The notes under the pieces: generated by a model
Told to the model about the DNA's origin: nothing
What the model saw: only the letters and a program-made list of their open reading frames with translations
The model's database searches: none
Translations under genes and position numbers: made by a program
Source: Lachnospiraceae bacterium
Lineage (GTDB): Bacteria; Bacillota; Clostridia; Lachnospirales; Lachnospiraceae
Assembly (NCBI GenBank): GCA_902363135.1
Contig: CABIZF010000003.1
Span: 1 to 64,000, forward strand
Direction of reading: 5' to 3'
Length of the DNA stretch: 64,000 nt
In this document: positions 42,604 to 50,263 of the stretch, piece by piece
Numbering within the stretch: position 1 is the stretch's first letter
Layout of the letters: every line of letters begins with the position of its first letter

Positions 42604-42741
42604 TTAATTATTTTCTTTTAAAATGGAGAGGTTCTTGATTTTTTCAAGTGCCTCTTCTTTATTTTTACTGTTCTCAATGATCAACACGACCATTTCCATA
42701 ACGGTTTTAAATTCTAATGTAGTCATTATATCTTTTTCCAT
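42604..42741 (-). CDS. 45-aa acidic helical protein
   Basis: Small frame with AAAGGAG seven bases before the ATG: MEKDIMTTLEFKTVMEMVV then KEEALEKIKNLSILKENN. One amphipathic helix, no family recognised. A sigma-A type promoter (TTGACA 42810-42805, TAAACT 42787-42782, 17-bp spacer) lies upstream. Confidence 0.55.
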   Translation of the reverse strand: MEKDIMTTLEFKTVMEMVVLIIENSKNKEEALEKIKNLSILKENN

Positions 42742-42852
42742 TTCTCTAACTCCTTTCCTGCTATCTCCTTGCTACAATTATAGTTTATCACTATATCTTC
42801 ATTTTGTCAATATTTTTCTTCATTATTTTAGAGATTTTCTTCAATAAACTAT

Positions 42853-42880
42853 TGACATGTACGGTACATATGGTAATATA
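42853..42880 (+). promoter_or_regulatory. Promoter with palindromic operator before the amidoligase gene
   Basis: TTGACA (42853-42858) and TAATAT (42875-42880), 16-bp spacer; the palindrome TGTACGGTACA (42859-42869) fills the spacer and is a likely repressor site. Confidence 0.68.
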
Positions 42881-42951
42881 CAAGCATAAACAACAGAACA
42901 AACATTCGCATAGACGGTGCGAGGTTTGAGAGATAATAGGAGGAAAATGAT

Positions 42952-43878
42952 ATGTCAGAACTTTTAAAGAAACAGAACTACGGTGTTGAGGTTGAATTTA
43001 CAGGTATTTCAAGAAAAATGGCTGCGGATGCAGTTGCAGAAATTATCGGAACTGCAGCTTCCAGACCAGATCGCACTTGCTACCAGACAAGAACCATTCA
43101 GGATTCACAGGGAAGAAAATGGAAGGTAATGCGAGACAGCTCAATTCATCCAATTCGTAAAGTTGGAACCGAGAACATGGACGAATACAGAGTTGAATTC
43201 GTAACACCGGTTCTTAAATACGAAGATCTTGATACACTGCAGGCAATCATCCGTAAATTCAGAGAAATCGGTGGAGTTCCTCACAGTTCATGCGGAATCC
43301 ATATTCATGTAGACGGAGCGAACCATACCGCAACTTCTCTTCGCCGTCTGGTAAATTTCATGTATAGCAGACAGGAAATCATTTACGATGCGCTTGCAGT
43401 AGGTGACAGAAAATATCGTTGGTGTCAGCCAGTTTGCAAGAATTTACTTGATACCATGAAAAAAGACAAAAACATCACAACCGATTCCGTTGAGAAAATT
43501 TGGTACAGCCCAGCAAACGATGGCTACTGTGGTGGAATCGATCATCAGCATTATAACTCTACAAGATACCACGCATTGAATCTTCATAGCTTCTTCCAGA
43601 AAGGAACTGTCGAATTCAGACTTTTTAACAGCACTCTTCATGCAGGAAAGATCAAAGCATATGTACAGTTTTGTTTAGCACTCTCTGCATGGTCCATAGA
43701 ATCTGATGATAAAGTCGTATTCAGAACCATGAACGGATACACAGCAAAGAAAAAAGTCACTTTAATGTATAATATCCTCACAAACAGACTTGGACTTTAT
43801 GGTGATGAGTTCAAAACATGCAGACTTCACATGATGAAACAGCTTCGTGAGAATGCAAATGCAGAACATGTAGCTTAA
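42952..43878 (+). CDS. Amidoligase family protein (Amidoligase_2)
   Basis: 308 aa, AGGAGG upstream. Glutamine-synthetase-like COOH-NH2 ligase fold: NYGVEVEFTGISR at the start (acidic ligand residues), DEYRVEFVTPVLKYED, CGIHIHVDGANHTATSLRRL, HALNLHSFFQKGTVEFRLFN. These enzymes form amide or isopeptide bonds using ATP. The neighbour is a gamma-glutamylcyclotransferase, the partner that cleaves gamma-glutamyl amides; the pairing is known from comparative studies of amidoligases. Role here unknown: peptide or cell wall modification, or phage-related. Confidence 0.85.
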   Translation: MSELLKKQNYGVEVEFTGISRKMAADAVAEIIGTAASRPDRTCYQTRTIQDSQGRKWKVMRDSSIHPIRKVGTENMDEYRVEFVTPVLKYEDLDTLQAIIRKFREIGGVPHSSCGIHIHVDGANHTATSLRRLVNFMYSRQEIIYDALAVGDRKYRWCQPVCKNLLDTMKKDKNITTDSVEKIWYSPANDGYCGGIDHQHYNSTRYHALNLHSFFQKGTVEFRLFNSTLHAGKIKAYVQFCLALSAWSIESDDKVVFRTMNGYTAKKKVTLMYNILTNRLGLYGDEFKTCRLHMMKQLRENANAEHVA

Positions 43879-43925
43879 TCACAAATCGGCTGACCTAACG
43901 GCTTTACGGGGAGAAAGGAAATACC

Positions 43926-44369
43926 ATGAGTTTATATGTAGCATACGGAAGTAATCTTAACGTACAGCAAATGTCATACCGTTGTCCTGGAGCGACAGTC
44001 GCATTTACCGGATATCTGATAAATTGGAAATTGCTTTACAGAGGAAGCCACACAGGATCTTATGCAACCGTCAAAAGGCAAAAAGGAAGTAGGGTTCCTG
44101 TTGCTGTTTGGAATATCGATAGCAAAAATGAGAAGGCTCTTGATCTGTACGAGGGATATCCGAGATTTTATAAAAAAAGAAATGTATTTGTACAATTAAA
44201 AAACGGCACTAGGAAAAAGGCTATGATATATCTCCTGCCTGACTCAGCCACTGTGGGAAGGCCATCTAGCCGTTATGTTAAAACTGTATTGCAAGGTTAC
44301 AAAGATATGGGATTTGATACAGATTATTTGTACGATTCATTGGATTATAATTTAAAAGAAGTGAAATAA
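43926..44369 (+). CDS. Gamma-glutamylcyclotransferase (AIG2-like)
   Basis: 147 aa. YVAYGSNLNVQQM opening (substrate-binding YGSN), VAVWNIDSKNEKALDLYEGYP with the catalytic Glu, and YLLPDSA. It releases 5-oxoproline from gamma-glutamyl groups. Follows the amidoligase by 47 bases and is probably in the same transcript. Confidence 0.87.
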   Translation: MSLYVAYGSNLNVQQMSYRCPGATVAFTGYLINWKLLYRGSHTGSYATVKRQKGSRVPVAVWNIDSKNEKALDLYEGYPRFYKKRNVFVQLKNGTRKKAMIYLLPDSATVGRPSSRYVKTVLQGYKDMGFDTDYLYDSLDYNLKEVK

Positions 44370-44422
44370 AGAGGGGAAATCCCCTCTTTAATAAGAGGTA
44401 ACCGTTGCAGCGGTTACCTCTT
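44368..44422. terminator. Two tandem hairpins, bidirectional terminator
   Basis: AAAGAGGGGA/TCCCCTCTTT (44368-44377, 44380-44389) and AAGAGGTAACCG/CGGTTACCTCTT (44393-44404, 44411-44422). They separate the rightward amidoligase pair from the leftward HTH gene, whose end overlaps the second. Confidence 0.8.
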
Positions 44423-44674
44423 TCTGCCGGGTTTTTGAGTTCCCTGGCGAGTGTGGGTTATGGCTGATTCCTTGTTCGGTACCCTAACAATCAATTCATC
44501 CAGCTCACAATCCAGGGCTTCGCAAATCAAGTCGAGGTGTTCCAGATTCACCCTATCTGCAAGCTCGTGGTACAACTCGTTGATGGTGTTGGGTCTTATT
44601 CCGGTTGCCCTCGCCAAATCTGCCTGAGTAAGTCTCATCTCCCCAAGCTTTTTTGACAGTAAAATTTTAATCAT
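44414..44674 (-). CDS. XRE-family regulator
   Basis: 86 aa from the ATG at 44674 (GGAAGGAG upstream). HTH: MRLTQADLARATGIRPNTIN, then DLICEALDCELDELI. It lies between the amidoligase pair and the lysis genes and may control either. Confidence 0.78.
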   Translation of the reverse strand: MIKILLSKKLGEMRLTQADLARATGIRPNTINELYHELADRVNLEHLDLICEALDCELDELIVRVPNKESAITHTRQGTQKPGRKR

Positions 44675-44830
44675 GCCATTGCTCCTTCCGTTATAATTTA
44701 GCACCTCTTGATATATCGGAAGGACTTTTGTTAGATTATATCAAATACTGTTATAAACTGCGTGATATATTTTATACCCTGTAAGGCAAATTTTGAAGCA
44801 AACATATTTTAAAAAGCACCTGTTTTGTTA

Positions 44831-46279
44831 TTATTTGAATGTATTTGCATTCATGTGGTCAGCAATTTTCTTCCATGTATTCTGGCCACAGCAACCATCA
44901 TCATCGATGCCGACATTCTTCTGGAATGTTTTAAGTGCCGTCTTGGTATTCTTTCCAAAATCTCCATCAACGGCAACTCCGAGTATTGCCTGCAGGCAAC
45001 GTACTGCCGAACCTTCTGCTCCGGACTGCAGCACTGGAAGCTGAATATTTAATTTCTCGGTCAGGCTAACTTTTGTTTCGCTTGATGAAGTGTCTTTTTT
45101 CTGTTCTGGATATACGGCTTTTCCGTTCCAATCGAAGATTGTGTAACCTTCTTTCCAGTTTTTCTTTGCGTTTTCAAGATTTTTGTACGCTCCGATCTGG
45201 CTCTTACTGTCGCCCCAGGTTTTCCGGATTCTGTAATATTTATCTACAGTTGTAGCTGCCGTCTTTGCACCGATCAGCTGCTTGAAACGGTTCCAGTCAC
45301 CTTTTGCCCGGATTGCAGAAGGGCAATTCTTCGCACACACATCATAGTGGGATACCACATGATTTGCGTCAATTCCAAACTTCTTCATCAGCATCTTGCA
45401 GATCTCAACAGTGTTCTGGAACGCTTTTTCGTAATTATACCCTGCCTGCACACACATCTCAATGCCAATGGAATTGTGGTTGTTGCAAATTCCGAAAAGA
45501 CCACCTCCGTAGTTAACGCCGACATGCCAAGCGCCTCTGTCGAATGGAGTTGCCTGATAAGCCTCGGTATCATCAACGTATACATGAGCAGAGTAGCCGG
45601 AGAAATTTCCGTCATGCTGGGCCTTTGCATGTGCCTTTGCATTTGCTCCTTTGGCAAAGTTATCTGTATTATGGATAACGATGTATTTAGGTACCTGATT
45701 TGCATAGCTGTTGTTATTGCTGATTAAACTTGTGTTAAGATTCATTGTAACATCCTCCTTATTCGCTTCTGGCATCGCGATTATCTTCGCCAGAATTTCC
45801 AATATCTTTGATCCATAATTCTTCCCTGCGGCCCAGCCTCCGCCCTGTGGATTTTCCTGTATCCCAAGCCATTCAACATATGGGGCTATTCCTCTTTTCA
45901 CATAACAGAAACGAGGATCCACGCATACACCGTACAGTTTTTCGTTAGATGCATACGCTTTAAGATGCTGGATCTGTGCCCGGATGCCGATCCATGGATG
46001 AGAGAACGAATTCCCTTTCATACCATTTTTTGTAACGCCGATTCCGGCAAAATTGTTCTGGTCCAATGTTACGGCAGAACCATTAAATGTGAAGTTACCT
46101 GTTTCGAGGCAACTTTGTGCAAAGGCAATATCTCCCCTTACTCCTTCTGTTTTTCCTTCTGATATATAATATTCAACCATATCAATTACGGATTTAGGTA
46201 CTGCCGGATTAACTTTCTGTATATATGACTGCATCTGCTGGACCGTAGCAACTGCAGTTCCCATTATATTCGTTTTCAT
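44831..46279 (-). CDS. lys: Phage endolysin, glucosaminidase plus amidase
   Basis: 482 aa with three parts. Residues 20-165: glucosaminidase-like (GDIAFAQSCLETGNFTF, NNFAGIGVTK). Residues 195-345: N-acetylmuramoyl-L-alanine amidase type 2 (YIVIHNTDNF with Zn His, VVSHYDVCAKNCPS). Residues 415-478: peptidoglycan-binding repeat (LQAILGVAVDGDFGKNTKTA). Two catalytic activities in one chain give efficient lysis. Lies directly after the holin gene. Confidence 0.88.
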   Translation of the reverse strand: MKTNIMGTAVATVQQMQSYIQKVNPAVPKSVIDMVEYYISEGKTEGVRGDIAFAQSCLETGNFTFNGSAVTLDQNNFAGIGVTKNGMKGNSFSHPWIGIRAQIQHLKAYASNEKLYGVCVDPRFCYVKRGIAPYVEWLGIQENPQGGGWAAGKNYGSKILEILAKIIAMPEANKEDVTMNLNTSLISNNNSYANQVPKYIVIHNTDNFAKGANAKAHAKAQHDGNFSGYSAHVYVDDTEAYQATPFDRGAWHVGVNYGGGLFGICNNHNSIGIEMCVQAGYNYEKAFQNTVEICKMLMKKFGIDANHVVSHYDVCAKNCPSAIRAKGDWNRFKQLIGAKTAATTVDKYYRIRKTWGDSKSQIGAYKNLENAKKNWKEGYTIFDWNGKAVYPEQKKDTSSSETKVSLTEKLNIQLPVLQSGAEGSAVRCLQAILGVAVDGDFGKNTKTALKTFQKNVGIDDDGCCGQNTWKKIADHMNANTFK

Positions 46280-46305
46280 AATATCCCCCTAAAAAAGGAA
46301 AGGGC

Positions 46306-46665
46306 TTAAGCCCCTTCCTTCTGTGAACCATTAATTTTTCCATCGTCTAAAAGGTCTTTCACGCCGCAAAACCACACATCAATTATTTTAAGCAGCGCAT
46401 CTTCCGACATAATAACCTGCAGCCACTTTGGCAGTAATCCTCTCGCCTGCTGAACAACCCATTTCAATTTCTGCTGTCCCGTTCCTGATTCTTTATACAT
46501 ATGTTCCGCTTTCAGGATCAGCTGGTATACCTGTTCACGGATACCTTCCAATCCTTTATGCTTGGCATACTGAAACGCAATAACCAAAGTCACTACAAGC
46601 AAAATTAACACCGCAACCAGTAATACCGGGAACGGAATCTGTTTTAAAAAGTTAAGTAATTCCAT
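46306..46665 (-). CDS. Phage holin, LLH family
   Basis: 119 aa; one N-terminal transmembrane helix (LLVAVLILLVVTLVIAFQ) and an amphipathic C-terminal region (EGIREQVYQLILKAEHMYK, RGLLPKWLQ), as in the LL-H holin group. It times lysis by opening the membrane for the endolysin. Confidence 0.8.
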   Translation of the reverse strand: MELLNFLKQIPFPVLLVAVLILLVVTLVIAFQYAKHKGLEGIREQVYQLILKAEHMYKESGTGQQKLKWVVQQARGLLPKWLQVIMSEDALLKIIDVWFCGVKDLLDDGKINGSQKEGA

Positions 46666-46677
46666 AAGTAATTCCTC

Positions 46678-47001
46678 CTAATCAATGCTGTATTTGGCCA
46701 GAACTTCTCTGTCCATTTCTTTTTTGTGTGCTTCTGCGCGCTGAAGATTTTCAAATGCTTCTTCAAGCTCGCCATTATGCTCTCCTTTAACAATTGCATG
46801 ATGCAGCCAAAAGAGCACACGACCCGTAGCATGTGTAATTTCTTCATCCGCTTTTCTCTGTTCAATTTTATATTTGATGCGTTCCTGCTCTCGTGCCTCC
46901 ACTTCCATGAGCCTTCGCTCAATATAGTGACGAATCAGAGCAAAAAAAATGCCGGCAACACCTCCGCTGCCAAGCACAGATAGACAAAATGTTTCGAGCA
47001 T
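46678..47001 (-). CDS. Holin-module membrane protein
   Basis: 107 aa: N-terminal transmembrane segment (SVLGSGGVAGIFFALIRHYI) then a charged coiled coil. Such proteins often accompany holins. Its ATG overlaps the stop of a tiny upstream gene (TAATG). Confidence 0.65.
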   Translation of the reverse strand: MLETFCLSVLGSGGVAGIFFALIRHYIERRLMEVEAREQERIKYKIEQRKADEEITHATGRVLFWLHHAIVKGEHNGELEEAFENLQRAEAHKKEMDREVLAKYSID

Positions 47002-47075
47002 TACTCTTCCCCTCCGAGTGCTTTTAAGAGCCGATCCAGATTACCTCCGATTAACCAATCCACCAGTTTTCGCAT
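47001..47075 (-). CDS. 24-aa leader-type small protein
   Basis: MRKLVDWLIGGNLDRLLKAL, then GGEE, preceded by AAGGAGG. Its stop overlaps the next start, so it probably serves as a coupled small phage protein; amphipathic helix. Too short for family assignment. Confidence 0.5.
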   Translation of the reverse strand: MRKLVDWLIGGNLDRLLKALGGEE

Positions 47076-47160
47076 AAGAACCTCCTTTCGCCATTAATAG
47101 ATGCCAATGTGTTGCGCCTAAAAGGTCTATCTCTCGCATGCACCATACCTTACCTCCATG

Positions 47161-47186
47161 AAAAAAGGGAACCTCTACGGTTCCCT
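47161..47186 (-). terminator. Terminator between tail and lysis modules
   Basis: AGGGAACC/GGTTCCCT 8-bp stem (47166-47173, 47179-47186) with a T-run in the minus direction. The stop codon of the gene at 47175 lies inside the loop. It separates the tail/DGR operon from the lysis genes. Confidence 0.78.
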
Positions 47187-47396
47187 CATGCTTACATACT
47201 CTTCCTTTACTTCTTCAATAATCCCTGCGTCAAGTCTTTCATCTTCGCTCGCTTCTACATTCAGCATATTTCGCAAATGAGAAAGTTCGGTTGCCAGGCT
47301 CTTGATGAACCTGCTCTGCCTCACTATGATTTCATCCTGCTTTTCAATCATATCTTCATAGAATTCCACAAGTTCTAAAACCTGGTTTTCATCCAT
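47175..47396 (-). CDS. Small coiled-coil phage protein
   Basis: 73 aa from the ATG at 47396 (GGAGGT upstream). Acidic helical protein (MDENQVLELVEFYEDMIEKQ). Unknown function; last gene before the terminator. Confidence 0.6.
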   Translation of the reverse strand: MDENQVLELVEFYEDMIEKQDEIIVRQSRFIKSLATELSHLRNMLNVEASEDERLDAGIIEEVKEEYVSMREP

Positions 47397-47401
47397 CGTC
47401 G

Positions 47402-47827
47402 TTACCTCCACTTGTATCTTGGTTTTTCTTCACCAAATATCCAATACCTCAGATGATCATCCAATACAATAGCTAATAGAGATAGGATATACCATGCCAC
47501 AGTAAAAGGAAGACATATCTGTCCAATTATATTAAAAGGCATATTGCTGTAATCCCATATTCCAAGCCCCAATACAATATTCAAAATGTATCCGGAAAGG
47601 AACTCAATTGCAGTTATCCCGACAGCACAGATAAACATCTGTTTCCATATGAGCATATCCCATCTCAGAAATTCATTTATCGAACCGCAAAACAAGAAGC
47701 AAAGTCCGCCAACCAGTACCATAGGCAGTGAGCTGTACCCTCGCCATATCAGTTCGATCATGTAGTAAATCGTACCTCCTATAGCGAAAAGCACAGCGTT
47801 TCTGCCTATGGTCTTCAGAGTATTCAT
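47402..47827 (-). CDS. Putative ABC-transporter type IV (CmpB-like) membrane protein
   Basis: 141 aa, four hydrophobic segments (about residues 10-28, 33-50, 62-85, 100-125), GYILNIVLGLGIWDYSNMPF and GQICLPFTVAWYIL as in PF06541 proteins. Such genes occur in phage lysis regions. It overlaps the upstream gene by 4 bases. Confidence 0.7.
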   Translation of the reverse strand: MNTLKTIGRNAVLFAIGGTIYYMIELIWRGYSSLPMVLVGGLCFLFCGSINEFLRWDMLIWKQMFICAVGITAIEFLSGYILNIVLGLGIWDYSNMPFNIIGQICLPFTVAWYILSLLAIVLDDHLRYWIFGEEKPRYKWR

Positions 47828-48513
47828 TTAACCTCCTTGTCGGCTGCCATTTCGGCCAGATAGTCCTTTAAAACTTCGGACTGATATTCTTCCGGGATCG
47901 GTGCTCCGTATTCAATCTTGGCGATTTCCGAAGCTTTGGAGCAGCCTTTGATCCACATGTTCAGTGAATTCGCATAGGTTGTGTGATAGCTTTTGAATTC
48001 CATTGCACCATTAATAATCTTCTGCATATCCTCAGCAGAATAATACCGGCACGGATTGCCGTCTTCATGGTATTCCAGTTTTTTGATGCCAGCGGTCAGC
48101 TGAGCCTGTTTTCCAAAGAGATTTAGCTGATCTTCATCTTTAAGGCTAAAGTGTTCCTTTCCAGACGAAATATCAATGTCCGTTCCTGCAAAAACTGTGC
48201 TCTGGCAGATCTGAGAAATCTCCTTTTTCTTTTCTGCTCGGTATGTTTCAACAGAAAGATAATCAGCATTGCAGCCTTCTTCTTTGTCTTTCAACTGATC
48301 GAACCAAAAATCAAGATCTGCAACTATCTCTTCCTTAGGAACGACACCTGCAGATACTTTAAAATAGATTTCATCAGCTTCCATACCCTGTGGTCCTTCA
48401 TCTTTTTCCGGAAGCTGGACTTCGTTCTTACGAATCCATACATCAGCGGAACCATCTGGAAGAACAGCATATGTAATGTTTCCTTGTGATTCCGGGCTAT
48501 TCGTTTTATGCAT
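47824..48513 (-). CDS. Phage tail protein with DUF4376-like domain
   Basis: 229 aa. C-terminal part (KKEISQICQSTVFAGTDIDI, then GKEHFSLKDEDQLNLFGKQ) resembles DUF4376, found in tail-fibre-associated proteins. N-terminal 80 residues are acidic. It starts 8 bases inside the RT gene end, so it is expressed with the DGR genes. Confidence 0.65.
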   Translation of the reverse strand: MHKTNSPESQGNITYAVLPDGSADVWIRKNEVQLPEKDEGPQGMEADEIYFKVSAGVVPKEEIVADLDFWFDQLKDKEEGCNADYLSVETYRAEKKKEISQICQSTVFAGTDIDISSGKEHFSLKDEDQLNLFGKQAQLTAGIKKLEYHEDGNPCRYYSAEDMQKIINGAMEFKSYHTTYANSLNMWIKGCSKASEIAKIEYGAPIPEEYQSEVLKDYLAEMAADKEVK

Positions 48514-49861
48514 AATTCAATTTCCTCCACTTCTTATAATATTTTTCCATAGCATAGCTTTTCTGTTTCGCATAACGGCTGATTATATTTTTAGCCATCG
48601 AAATAAGTTGATCCCAACATTCTGCAACCCTCACAAGAAAGGAGTCTGTTGTTACAAACCAACCGTTATATGCTATGGTACTCATGGCGAATTTACTACC
48701 TATAATCTTTTTGTTCTTTATTTTTTTCGCAAATCTATGAATTTTCCTGCGAGCCTTTAGGAATATTGATGCTCTTATTCTTGTTGACACATTCCGTATT
48801 GTCACTGTTTTTCCGGAATAACATCTTTTGATTAAATTCTGTCCATGGAACACAAGCCCCATATAGTCTAAATCCCTTCCTTTTTGTTTTCCGTTTCTGT
48901 CAACATAACCTGTACGAAATAACGACCAGGAATCTTTGATCTTTAGACAGAGTGTAGATTTTACGAATTCAATAACAAGCAGCATTGCCTTATGAAGATC
49001 TTTCTTATTAGAGCCAAAAAGAATGATATCATCCATCTGAATCATGATATGATAAATCAATCTTTTTCTTGTTGTCTTCCCTCGTCTGGTCTTCATTTCA
49101 TAAAGTTCATTTGTGCAATAATGGTACAAATAAGATAGATAATAATTGCACAGATCTTTCGACACCGGAGAGCCTATAAAAATCCCATGTTTGCAATCTT
49201 TCTCTTTGTTCTGCACCTTTGCTTCAGAATACAATCCAATCAAAGTCTCAAACAAGTACAACAACATATCTGACTTTCCTAAATCTCTTCGAAGAAATTC
49301 TAATATTTTATCATGTGACATAGAAGGATAGCATTTTTTAATGTCTGACTGAACGCAATATTTAGTTCCTTCCGGATCACGCGACATCCATCGTTCGATG
49401 TATTTTTTACCGTAAGCTTGTCCTCTTCCAGGTATTGATGCAACTTGAAAAAGTCCGACTTTTGCCGTCCACAACTCATCTGCCGCTTCCTTGGCCAACA
49501 CCTCATATAGCTGCATGATCATCTTTTCAAGTCCTAGCGTTCTAATTTTTCCGCTCATTCCATCTACTATATCAACATTTTTCACAAGTTTCTCTTCCGG
49601 AACTACCATATAGATATGTTCCCTTACAGTTCTGGTCTTCAAATGCCACGACATTTCATATGCAATCTGATCGATCACAGATGCTACAAATTCCGGTGAA
49701 TTCTCCAACCGCCTTCTAGCCTCATTTTTACTTATGCTTCCATAGTAAGCAAAAATACTCGGCATATTACCATTTTCTAGCTTGTCATATATAAATGCAG
49801 TTATGTATTTCCTGATGAAATTTTCGTCAGAAATATCCATTCTTCGGCAATATGTCTTCAT
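48506..49861 (-). CDS. DGR reverse transcriptase
   Basis: 451 aa. It should copy the template-repeat RNA into mutagenized cDNA with errors at adenines. RT landmarks: VQSDIKKCYPSMSHDKI (motif with first catalytic Asp, residue 173), IGSPVSKDLCNYYLSYL (residues 229-245), MIQMDDIILFGS (catalytic DD, residues 277-278) and YMGLVFHGQN. The box is QMDD rather than the usual YxDD, and IGSPVSK replaces the usual IGxxxSQ. No maturase X or endonuclease domain is seen, so it is not a group II intron RT. The gene lies between the template repeat and the DUF4376 gene. Confidence 0.88.
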   Translation of the reverse strand: MKTYCRRMDISDENFIRKYITAFIYDKLENGNMPSIFAYYGSISKNEARRRLENSPEFVASVIDQIAYEMSWHLKTRTVREHIYMVVPEEKLVKNVDIVDGMSGKIRTLGLEKMIMQLYEVLAKEAADELWTAKVGLFQVASIPGRGQAYGKKYIERWMSRDPEGTKYCVQSDIKKCYPSMSHDKILEFLRRDLGKSDMLLYLFETLIGLYSEAKVQNKEKDCKHGIFIGSPVSKDLCNYYLSYLYHYCTNELYEMKTRRGKTTRKRLIYHIMIQMDDIILFGSNKKDLHKAMLLVIEFVKSTLCLKIKDSWSLFRTGYVDRNGKQKGRDLDYMGLVFHGQNLIKRCYSGKTVTIRNVSTRIRASIFLKARRKIHRFAKKIKNKKIIGSKFAMSTIAYNGWFVTTDSFLVRVAECWDQLISMAKNIISRYAKQKSYAMEKYYKKWRKLNYA

Positions 49862-50056
49862 TACCAGTCCTCTTTCTTTCTGTGTTCAAGAGCTTTCGGT
49901 TTTACTACTAACCCCCACCTGTGTCCACTTCCGCCACAGGGTCAGCAGTCAGTTTCCTGACCGCCGATGCTGGTGCTTGAATTTCGGGCATTCCGCCCCC
50001 GCCATTTTAGGGCCGTCTCAAAGGACAGCGAAACACGCTACACATCAAAATTCTCA

Positions 50057-50167
50057 CAGAAATTCGCGCGGCATAGTTCCACCAGCTGTTACCGAGCCCG
50101 TTGTTCAGGTTCGCATACCACCGGCCCGCGTTAGACCAGTTGTTCAGGTTGCCGCCGGAAAGCCACT
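50057..50167 (-). repeat. TR: DGR template repeat (TR)
   Basis: 111 bp, matching the variable repeat with an exact offset of 239 bases and no gaps. It differs at 20 positions, and all 20 are T on the plus strand (A in the sense orientation). Read in the VR frame it encodes nine AAC and two TAT codons at the changed sites (WLSGGNLNNWSNAGRWYANL, then NNGLGNSWWNYAARIS). It lies in the non-coding region between target gene and RT. 20 of the 24 template adenines have been changed. Confidence 0.95.
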
Positions 50168-50204
50168 GCCAAACGTAGCGTGAGTCCGTATGATTTTAAA
50201 ACGC

Positions 50205-50255
50205 CCCGGCTACGCCGGGAAATAAAAGGGGAGTTCCCCTCTTGCCATTCGGCAA
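50205..50255. repeat. Three tandem hairpins between VR gene and TR
   Basis: CCCGGC-TAC-GCCGGG (50205-50219), AGGGGA-GT-TCCCCT (50227-50240) and TTGCC-ATTC-GGCAA (50242-50255). Hairpins downstream of the VR help retrohoming in other DGRs (BPP-1); these sit just after the target stop codon. Confidence 0.75.
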
Positions 50256-50263
50256 TTCACCCC

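Noticed and set aside
48506..49861. Reading the RT as a group II intron maturase or a retron
   Set aside because: No maturase or endonuclease domain, no intron-like flanks and no msr/msd-like RNA next to it; the adjoining TR/VR pair explains it.
50057..50167. Reading the TR/VR pair as an ordinary gene duplication
   Set aside because: Random drift would not place all 20 differences on adenines of one strand and none elsewhere.
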